7,449 bases of DNA, taken from assembly GCA_023133395.1 (NCBI GenBank), contig JAGLWO010000375.1, forward strand, positions 1-7,449, written 5' to 3'. A program made the position numbers and the translations under genes. Each line of letters begins with the position of its first letter. Positions within the stretch are counted from its first letter, which is position 1. Shown piece by piece: positions 1 through 4,986 of this stretch. The notes below the pieces were generated by a model, which was not told the DNA's origin, ran no database searches, and worked only from the letters and a program-made list of their open reading frames with translations. The stretch is from Candidatus Cloacimonadota bacterium. Lineage in GTDB: Bacteria > Cloacimonadota > Cloacimonadia > Cloacimonadales > TCS61.

Positions 1-1602
1 ATTTACACTGTTTTTGCTGTTGGCTATTTTTCTCCTCTTGGATGTCCGGGGAATTATCCTACTCTAATTGGCGTGGGAGCGATCGATTTTTACAACAATC
101 TTATTGGTAGCTCTGGAATTGGACCCGCGCCCAATGTGTCATTATGGGCAGATACAACTTACTGGGGCAGGCCTGATTGGGATTTCATAAAACCTGATAT
201 TGTTTCCCCCGGAGATAATATTCCTACATGTGAAACCGGTGGCGGATATTGTTCAAGCAGCGGTACATCACCGGCAACTCCTCATGTAGCCGGTACGATT
301 GCATTGATATTGGAGAGAAATCCAACTCTCGATTATAATACTATTTATAACCTCATTCTGGATAATGCATTTCGACCAGGTTGTGGGGCTCCTTATCCTA
401 ATAATGAATACGGCTGGGGTATTTTAGATGCGTATCAGGCAACACTTGCTGCCCAGGAATTAACGGTTCCTATAGTCAAGTATCTGGGACATGAAGTAGA
501 TGATACATTCGGAAATAGTAATGGGATACCTGATCCTGGTGAAGAAGTAGAGTTTTATGTACGATTAAAAGCTTTTTATGAAGATGTTAATAATGTGGAG
601 GTAATTCTAACTACTGATGAACCTGGTATAACTATAACAGATGATTTTGGCGGATATGGTGATATTTGTGCTGATTCAACTGCTCTAAATGAAGGAGATC
701 CTTTCAGTTTCAGCGTTGATACATCATGGATACCAGGTCTGGATGCAACTTTTTACCTGTATATTAGCGCTACTGCCGGAACTTGGGTAGATACTTTTAA
801 GATTCAGATAGGTTCACCTTCCTATACAGTTATATGGGAAGATGATTTTGAAAGTGGCTTAGATAACTGGAATATCAATGGCAACTGGACGCTGAGTACA
901 GACCAATATAATTCCCCATCTCACAGCGTATACAGCTTCAAAGAAGATGGTAATAATTATGAGGAGACTCATTATTTAACACTGGCAGAACCAATTGATC
1001 TATCCGACCATAATTTTGCCAAAGTTACATTCTGGATACATGAATGGCATGTACTAATGTGCCAATGGGGTGAAGCATTTGTATCCACCCCTGATATTGG
1101 TCAGGTATTAATAGCGGATATCACATCTTATCAGCCCACATCTATATCTTATTCATGCGATATTTCATTCTTTGCCGGGGAACCTGAAGTCTATCTTGAG
1201 TTCGTTTACACTGTCCATGGTCCATTAGCTCCAGCACATTGGTATCTTGATGATGTGCAGGTACTGGTGGATAGTGTTTCTTTTGTGAATGTTGAGGAGT
1301 TGCTGGTTTGTGAACCAGCTAAGCCGAAATTATCTCAGAATTATCCAAATCCCTTCAATCCAACCACAACTATCTCTTTTTCAACCGCAGAGAGCACGGA
1401 GAACGCGGAGTTAGCGATTTATAATTTGAAAGGGCAAAAGGTTAAATCTCTTATAAATCACAATATGGAAGCAGGTCAACACTCTGTTGTTTGGAACGGA
1501 ACCGATGAAAATAACCAACATGTTGGTTCTGGAATTTATTTCTACCGATTAAAAACAGGAAAAGATTTTTCTGAAACAAAGAGGATGTTGCTGCTGAAAT
1601 AA
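1..1602 (+). CDS. Secreted subtilisin-like (S8) serine peptidase, C-terminal part, with sorting-type C-terminal domain; 5' partial
   Basis: The frame is open from base 1, so the gene starts outside the window; a GTG at 73 is only an internal codon. Counting codons from base 1 gives 533 residues. Residues 1-150 are the end of an S8 peptidase domain: the block SGTSPATPHVAG carries the catalytic Ser at residue 90 (268-270). The Asp and His of the triad would lie upstream. Residues 155-275 look like a beta-sandwich of the CARDB type. Residues 279-421, from WEDDFESGLDNW to WYLDDVQVLV, resemble a MAM-like or jelly-roll module. Residues 441-533 form a sorting-type domain (NYPNPFNP at 447-454, IYNLKGQKV, GIYFYRL, KRMLLLK) like those that direct proteins to type IX secretion in FCB bacteria. 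It probably degrades extracellular protein. Oddity: the AAGN oxyanion motif reads AVGY, with Tyr at residue 9. The fold call is firm; activity is uncertain. Confidence 0.9.
   Translation: MYTVFAVGYFSPLGCPGNYPTLIGVGAIDFYNNLIGSSGIGPAPNVSLWADTTYWGRPDWDFIKPDIVSPGDNIPTCETGGGYCSSSGTSPATPHVAGTIALILERNPTLDYNTIYNLILDNAFRPGCGAPYPNNEYGWGILDAYQATLAAQELTVPIVKYLGHEVDDTFGNSNGIPDPGEEVEFYVRLKAFYEDVNNVEVILTTDEPGITITDDFGGYGDICADSTALNEGDPFSFSVDTSWIPGLDATFYLYISATAGTWVDTFKIQIGSPSYTVIWEDDFESGLDNWNINGNWTLSTDQYNSPSHSVYSFKEDGNNYEETHYLTLAEPIDLSDHNFAKVTFWIHEWHVLMCQWGEAFVSTPDIGQVLIADITSYQPTSISYSCDISFFAGEPEVYLEFVYTVHGPLAPAHWYLDDVQVLVDSVSFVNVEELLVCEPAKPKLSQNYPNPFNPTTTISFSTAESTENAELAIYNLKGQKVKSLINHNMEAGQHSVVWNGTDENNQHVGSGIYFYRLKTGKDFSETKRMLLLK
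1384..1410 (+). repeat. In-frame 9-bp-periodic repeat inside the peptidase C-terminal domain
   Basis: Three 9-bp units start at 1384, 1387+6 and 1402: ACCGCAGAG, AGCACGGAG and AACGCGGAG. They encode T-A-E, S-T-E and N-A-E. The reverse complement of the intergenic repeat at 6720-6746 has the same structure (ACCACAGAG, AACACGGAG, AGCACAGAG) and matches at 22 of 27 bases, every difference being a transition. The segment lies in a loop between two beta strands of the sorting-type domain (after TTTISFS, before LAIYNLKG), where an insertion would be tolerated. Confidence 0.6.
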
Positions 1603-1624
1603 TAATACTTTTAAAAATAAAGTA

Positions 1625-1647
1625 CCTGGTGAAAGCCGGGCGTTTTT
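1625..1647 (+). terminator. Probable rho-independent terminator of the peptidase gene
   Basis: A 6-bp stem, CCTGGT (1625-1630) with GCCGGG (1635-1640), closes a GAAA tetraloop, using two G-U pairs. It is followed after CG by five T (1643-1647). It lies 22 bp after the peptidase stop codon. The stem is short, so the call is moderate. Confidence 0.5.
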
Positions 1648-1651
1648 GTCT

Positions 1652-1694
1652 GAATCAGGATTTTCGGGATTAATAAACAGGATTTACAGATTAG
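1652..1694. repeat. Short interspersed repeat with 9-bp units (CAGGATTTN type)
   Basis: Units CAGGATTTT (1656), CGGGATTAA (1665), CAGGATTTA (1678) and CAGATTAG (1687) follow each other with 9-bp spacing and one 4-bp interruption (1674-1677). Related CAGGATTTACAGGATT-like strings are common interspersed repeats in many bacterial genomes. It has no coding capacity and lies just after the terminator-like hairpin. Confidence 0.45.
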
Positions 1695-1715
1695 CAAATT
1701 ATGTTCTATTTCTTT

Positions 1716-1803
1716 GTCATTCCCCCAGAAGAGGGAATCTATGAAAGTCAATTAAATTGATTTCTGTTTCCATCAAAGACCGAATACAGTTCACGGAAAT
1801 GAC
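1716..1803. repeat. Palindromic interspersed repeat with GTCATT/AATGAC ends
   Basis: The element begins GTCATTCCC (1716) and ends GGAAATGAC (1795-1803), so its ends are inverted copies with one extra base. Inside are two further inverted repeats: ATTCCC (1719-1724) with GGGAAT (1733-1738), and GAAA-g-TCAATT with AATTGATTTC around 1743-1764. It resembles the GTCATTCCCGC-type non-coding repeats found in multiple copies in many genomes. It fills most of the 285-bp gap before the Rrf2 promoter. Confidence 0.45.
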
Positions 1804-1830
1804 TTTTTATTATTAAATTAAAAAAACTTC

Positions 1831-1859
1831 TTGACATAAAAACTCTATTTTGGTATTTA
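1831..1859 (+). promoter_or_regulatory. Sigma70-type promoter of the Rrf2-permease transcription unit
   Basis: A perfect -35 box, TTGACA (1831-1836), is separated by 17 bp from the -10 box TATTTA (1854-1859). The predicted start near 1866 would leave a leader of about 22 nt containing the Shine-Dalgarno AAAGGAG (1876-1882). Its position directly before the regulator gene supports it. Confidence 0.75.
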
Positions 1860-1870
1860 AGTACCAGAAT
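1847..1870. promoter_or_regulatory. Candidate operator overlapping the -10 box
   Basis: TGGTA (1851-1855) and TACCA (1862-1866) form a perfect inverted repeat with a 6-bp AT-rich centre. Allowing one mismatch, the arms extend to 9 bp (ATTTTGGTA with TACCAGAAT). Rrf2-family dimers bind AT-centred dyads, often over promoters, so autorepression by the downstream gene product is the simplest reading. I saw no second copy in the window. Confidence 0.4.
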
Positions 1871-1887
1871 TAATTAAAGGAGTTGAA

Positions 1888-2292
1888 ATGTCGCATTTGA
1901 TCAATATTTCGGAGGCTGCTTCGCTGGCTTTGCATGGATTGGCAATCGTGGCGAAGAAAAGTCCAGATAAGGTAAATGCAAAATACCTGGCAGAAAAATT
2001 GAATGCTTCGGAAGCTCACCTGGCAAAGATATTCCAGAGATTGAGTAAGAATGGTCTCATCAAGTCTTTTCGCGGTCCCACAGGTGGATTTGTGTTGAAC
2101 AAACCTGCAGAAGAAATCAGCTTTCTTGATATTTATGAGATCGTAGAATCTAAAGTAATCTTGAATGATTGCCCTCTGGATAAAGCAGGATGCACATTTG
2201 ACAATTGTATATTTGGTGATGCTTTAAAAAGTATTTCGCAAAGTATTTATCAGACTTTTAAAAATATAAAATTATCTAAATTTATTGAATAG
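1888..2292 (+). CDS. Rrf2-family transcriptional regulator, probably Fe-S cluster-binding
   Basis: This is a 134-residue winged-helix DNA-binding protein, a normal length for Rrf2 (IscR/NsrR) regulators. The N-terminal helix (ISEAASLALHGLAIVA, 7-22) is typical, followed by the helix-turn-helix (about 30-52: KYLAEKLNASEAHLAKIFQRL) and the wing RGPTGGFVLNKP (62-73). Three cysteines, C95, C102 and C107, lie in the region where family members hold a redox- or NO-sensitive cluster. The spacing (x6, x4) differs from that of E. coli IscR (C92, C98, C104), so the sensed signal cannot be read from it. The start is fixed by AAAGGAG five bases before the ATG. It is 9 bp from the permease gene and probably co-transcribed. 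It likely controls this cluster, including hcp; NsrR controls hcp in enterics. That link is inference. Confidence 0.88.
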   Translation: MSHLINISEAASLALHGLAIVAKKSPDKVNAKYLAEKLNASEAHLAKIFQRLSKNGLIKSFRGPTGGFVLNKPAEEISFLDIYEIVESKVILNDCPLDKAGCTFDNCIFGDALKSISQSIYQTFKNIKLSKFIE

Positions 2293-2301
2293 GTTGGTAT
2301 A

Positions 2302-3579
2302 ATGATTACAATATTAACAGGAATTTTGAAGTCAGTTTGGTTTTTACTTCTGGAAATGTCACCCTATCTTCTTTTTGGTTTTTTCATTGCCGGTGTTTTA
2401 AATCTAATTATTCCACGAGAAAAAATATACACGCATTTATCGGGTAATAAATTAAGCTCGATTATCAAAGCTTCACTTTTTGGAGTGCCTTTGCCATTGT
2501 GTTCCTGTGGAGTAATTCCTGTGGCTGCTTACTTGCGAAAAGAGGGAGCAGGGAAAGGTTCCACCGTATCATTTCTTTCTTCCACACCAACCACAGGCGT
2601 AGATTCCATTCTGGCAACTTATTCTCTGCTTGGACCTTTATTTGCCATTATCAGACCAGTTGCTGCTTTTTTTGCAGGGGTCTTGAGCGGTTCTCTTACA
2701 GGGATTTTAGAGAAAAAACAGAATATAGAGAACATAAAACCTCCTGAAGGAAATTCGTGTAATATCTGCAATATTGAGGAACCTCATTCACATAGCTTTT
2801 TAGAAAAGATAAAAAATGTTTTTCAATATGGATTTATTGAACAGATCGATGATGCTGGCAAATGGATATTGATCGGAGTTATTGCCGGTGGCATTATAGG
2901 ATTTCTCATTCCCGGAGATTTTATTGAACAATATCTCAGTAATCCCTGGCTCGCTTATCCTATTATGCTTCTGATTTCAATTCCAATGTATATCTGCGCT
3001 ACCGGTTCGATTCCCATTGCTGCTGCTCTTATCATAAAAGGAATGACTCCCGGTGCAGGCTTGATATTTCTGATCGCCGGTCCTGCTACGAATACTGCTA
3101 CCCTGGCTTTTGTTTCGGGAAAACTCGGTAAAAGAATTTTATTCATTTACCTGTTTTCCATAATAATTACTTCTCTTCTTTTTGGATTGATAGTCGATCA
3201 TATCTGGAAAGTTTCCGGGGAAGATATGAACCTGATAACCGGAGGAATGAAGATGCTTCCGATGTGGTTAAAAACATTCTCAGCAATCCTTCTTTCCGGG
3301 TTGATTATTCGAGGAATTGTTAAAAATTTATCAAAAAAGTTTATAAAGAAAGATAAGGAGATAACCGACATGAAAGGAAATTACAAAGTTCCGGATATGA
3401 CCTGTCAGTATTGTGTTAATACAATAGAGAATGCTCTTAAACCTATACAGGGAATAGAAAATATTAACATTTCATTGTATGATAAACTGGTTCAGATCAA
3501 TGGTGAATACGACGAAAACAGTGTGATAACAGCAATTCAAAAAGCAGGTTATTCAATAGAAAAAAAGGAAAAATCATGA
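2302..3579 (+). CDS. SO_0444-type Cu/Zn efflux permease with C-terminal HMA metal-binding domain
   Basis: This 425-residue inner-membrane protein belongs to the permease family of ArsP/DUF318 (PF03773). The first half has hydrophobic segments near 10-36 and 103-135 and the conserved PLPLCSCGVIPVA block (63-75, C67 and C69). A cytoplasmic Cys/His loop follows (C153, C156, H162, H164). The second half has membrane segments near 187-204, 216-246, 252-271, 279-297 and 324-340, with the second copy of the motif (PMYICATGSIPIAAAL, 228-243; C232). A linker leads to an HMA domain (about 359-420) with the metal site MTCQYC (366-371; C368 and C371). It probably exports copper, zinc or a related thiophilic metal, with the HMA domain binding the cargo. 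The ATG is 9 bp after the regulator's stop, with only a weak AGG upstream, so translation may be coupled. Arsenic export is a less likely alternative. Confidence 0.85.
   Translation: MITILTGILKSVWFLLLEMSPYLLFGFFIAGVLNLIIPREKIYTHLSGNKLSSIIKASLFGVPLPLCSCGVIPVAAYLRKEGAGKGSTVSFLSSTPTTGVDSILATYSLLGPLFAIIRPVAAFFAGVLSGSLTGILEKKQNIENIKPPEGNSCNICNIEEPHSHSFLEKIKNVFQYGFIEQIDDAGKWILIGVIAGGIIGFLIPGDFIEQYLSNPWLAYPIMLLISIPMYICATGSIPIAAALIIKGMTPGAGLIFLIAGPATNTATLAFVSGKLGKRILFIYLFSIIITSLLFGLIVDHIWKVSGEDMNLITGGMKMLPMWLKTFSAILLSGLIIRGIVKNLSKKFIKKDKEITDMKGNYKVPDMTCQYCVNTIENALKPIQGIENINISLYDKLVQINGEYDENSVITAIQKAGYSIEKKEKS
3355..3372 (+). promoter_or_regulatory. Candidate internal ribosome binding site and ATG for a free HMA domain
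   Basis: Inside the permease gene, AAGGAG (3355-3360) is followed after 9 bases by an in-frame ATG at 3370, codon 357. Translation from here would give a 69-residue protein (3370-3579) that begins MKGNYKVPDMTCQYC and is exactly one HMA domain, the size of a CopZ/Atx1-type chaperone. The site falls precisely at the domain border, after the Lys-rich linker. It has a better Shine-Dalgarno than the permease's own start. Confidence 0.4.
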
Positions 3580-3593
3580 AAAGAAAAGCTCAT

Positions 3594-3664
3594 GGATTTC
3601 ACGGATAAATACGGATAAGAAAAGAATTTGGAATTGTCAGTGATCGTCAGTGTAAGTCTGTGGC
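3594..3664. repeat. Short periodic interspersed repeats between permease and cupin genes
   Basis: Two tandem blocks fill most of the 101-bp gap. The first has units GGATTTCAC (3594), GGATAAATAC (3603) and GGATAAGAA (3613). The second has GTCAGTGATC (3636), GTCAGTGTAA (3646) and GTCTGTGGC (3656). The period is 9-10 bp, as in the other gaps. The second block ends a few bases before the Shine-Dalgarno of the cupin gene. No convincing promoter or terminator is visible, so read-through from the permease gene is likely. Confidence 0.45.
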
Positions 3665-3680
3665 AAAAAAAGGAATAATT

Positions 3681-4019
3681 ATGAAAATCAGAAATTACAA
3701 AGAACTTGAGTTAGCACAAACTCCACACGGAATTAATGCCTATAAACTCTATGACAAAGATCATGCCCTGATCATGCATTTACATTTGAAAGCTGGTGAG
3801 AGTTTGAAGCCGCATATCACTCCGGTTGATGTTGCTTTCTATGTTTTAGAGGGAAGTCCCTATATTATGGTTGAGGATGAAAAAGTTCAGGTAAAAAAGG
3901 ATGATATCATTGAAAGTCCCAAAGATATTGTTCATTGCATTTATAACGAAACAGACTCAGATGTTCGTGTGCTTGTGATGAAACTTCCCAAACCAACAGC
4001 TAAAACTATAATGGTGTAA
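3681..4019 (+). CDS. Small single-domain cupin protein
   Basis: This 112-residue cytoplasmic beta-barrel protein has no signal peptide. The GTG at 3660 extends the frame into repeat DNA; the ATG at 3681 is preferred because AAAGGA (3669-3674) sits six bases before it. Cupin motif 1 is PHITPVDVAFYVLEG (residues 44-58), with H45 kept, the second His replaced by T47, and the usual Glu position not acidic (D50 is nearby). Motif 2 is SPKDIVHCIYN (79-89), with H85 and N89. Metal binding through H45, H85 and perhaps D50 is possible but incomplete compared with classic cupins. Such HxTPxD cupins occur next to hcp and ferredoxin-like genes in anaerobes (general knowledge), but the substrate is unknown. 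It lies between the permease and the Fe-S protein in the same direction, suggesting a shared stress regulon. Confidence 0.8.
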   Translation: MKIRNYKELELAQTPHGINAYKLYDKDHALIMHLHLKAGESLKPHITPVDVAFYVLEGSPYIMVEDEKVQVKKDDIIESPKDIVHCIYNETDSDVRVLVMKLPKPTAKTIMV

Positions 4020-4020
4020 A

Positions 4021-4122
4021 GTCATTGCGAGGAGTGCAGCGACGTGGCAATCATTTCTTTCTGTTCTTTCAAAAGTAGAAATTGCTTCGGTTGAAGCCGC
4101 GAAGATGAGAACTCGCAAAGAC
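4021..4122. repeat. MITE-like palindromic repeat (GTCATTGCGAGG type)
   Basis: The 102-bp element starts one base after the cupin stop codon. Its ends, GTCATTGCGAG (4021-4031) and CTCGCAAAGAC (4112-4122), are inverted copies at 10 of 11 positions. Inner arms also pair (GCAATCATTTCT at 4047 with AGAAATTGC at 4077-4085). It matches the well-known GTCATTGCGAGGAGT...GACGTGGCAATC non-coding repeats of many genomes. An apparent reverse-strand reading frame across it is an artefact. It fills most of the 127-bp gap and may form a hairpin in a read-through transcript. Confidence 0.65.
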
Positions 4123-4146
4123 AAGTGGTAAATAAAGGAAATAATT

Positions 4147-4965
4147 ATGAAACGACAAATTATTGAAATAAATGAAGAAAAATGTAACGGTTGCGGATTG
4201 TGTATTCCCAACTGTCCGGAAGGTGCATTGCAGATAATTGATGGCAAAGCACGACTGATAAGCGATCTTTTTTGTGACGGCTTAGGAGCCTGCATAGGAG
4301 AATGCCCGGAAGGAGCCATCAAAACTGTTGAGCGGGAAGCCGAACCCTACGATGAAGCAAAGGTAATGGAAAACATCATTAAAGCTGGAGCGAATACAAT
4401 TAAAGCTCATCTGAAACATTTGAAAGACCACGACCAGAAAGAGTACTTCGGTCAGGCAGTTGCCATTTTGCTCAGGAAAGGACTTCCCATTCCCAAAATT
4501 GAAGAAGAATCCTGTTCCAGCGGAACCTGTCCGGGAGTAGCTGCTCATTCCATAGAACGGGAAGAGAAACCTATTTCTATTAATAATGCGGAGATGAAAT
4601 CCGAATTAAAGCAATGGCCTGTACAATTGCATCTTATGAATGCGAATGCTCCATACTTTAAAAATGCAGACCTGTTGATAGCTGCAGATTGCGTTCCTTT
4701 TGCTTATGCCAATTTTCATCAAAGATTCGTGAAAGGAAAGATCGTGATAAATTTCTGTCCCAAACTCGATTCGGGAATTGATTCCTATATTGAAAAATTG
4801 GCTGAGATATTCAAAAATCAGAATATTAAATCAATAACTATCGTTAAGATGGAAGTTCCCTGTTGTGGGGGAGTGGAGTATATTGTTCAAAAAGCAATGG
4901 AAAAAGCAGGAAAATTCCTGATGGTAAAAACTTATACCATCTCTATAAATGGAGAGATAATTTAA
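4147..4965 (+). CDS. 4Fe-4S dicluster ferredoxin-like protein, probable Hcp partner
   Basis: This 272-residue protein is of a type often encoded next to hcp in anaerobes and probably carries electrons to Hcp (inference). The N-terminus is a ferredoxin domain. Motif one is complete: CNGCGLCIPNCP, with C13, C16, C19 and C23. Motif two, CDGLGACIGECP, has C43, C49 and C53 but Leu46 where the middle Cys is expected, so the second cluster has only three standard ligands. A helical, charged stretch follows (65-112). Then come CSSGTCPG (C123, C128) and a conserved-looking C-terminal region with QWPVQLHLMNANAPYF (156-171), ADC (C182), NFCPKLD (C204) and VPCCGG (C239, C240). These could bind a further cluster. 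The start is set by AAAGGA seven bases upstream. The stop is 21 bp before hcp, so the two are almost surely co-transcribed. The exact reaction is unknown. Confidence 0.82.
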   Translation: MKRQIIEINEEKCNGCGLCIPNCPEGALQIIDGKARLISDLFCDGLGACIGECPEGAIKTVEREAEPYDEAKVMENIIKAGANTIKAHLKHLKDHDQKEYFGQAVAILLRKGLPIPKIEEESCSSGTCPGVAAHSIEREEKPISINNAEMKSELKQWPVQLHLMNANAPYFKNADLLIAADCVPFAYANFHQRFVKGKIVINFCPKLDSGIDSYIEKLAEIFKNQNIKSITIVKMEVPCCGGVEYIVQKAMEKAGKFLMVKTYTISINGEII

Positions 4966-4986
4966 AAAAATAAAGGAGGTCATACT

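Noticed and set aside
73..75. GTG as the start of the S8 peptidase
   Set aside because: The frame is open to base 1 and the codons before it encode conserved subtilase sequence (GNYPTLIGVGA).
2499..2747. Second + strand frame of 82 codons inside the permease gene
   Set aside because: Out-of-frame shadow; the overlapping permease frame carries the conserved CSCG block.
3628..3656. Possible promoter (TTGGAA ... TGTAAG) before the cupin
   Set aside because: The -10 match is poor and the bases belong to the periodic repeat.
3660..3662. GTG as the start of the cupin
   Set aside because: It lies in the periodic repeat without a ribosome binding site; the ATG at 3681 has AAAGGA at good spacing.
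3957..4322. Reverse-strand open frame of 121 codons across the cupin end, the palindromic repeat and the Fe-S gene start
   Set aside because: It runs through the GTCATTGCGAGG repeat, overlaps two well-supported genes and has no recognisable domain or ribosome binding site.
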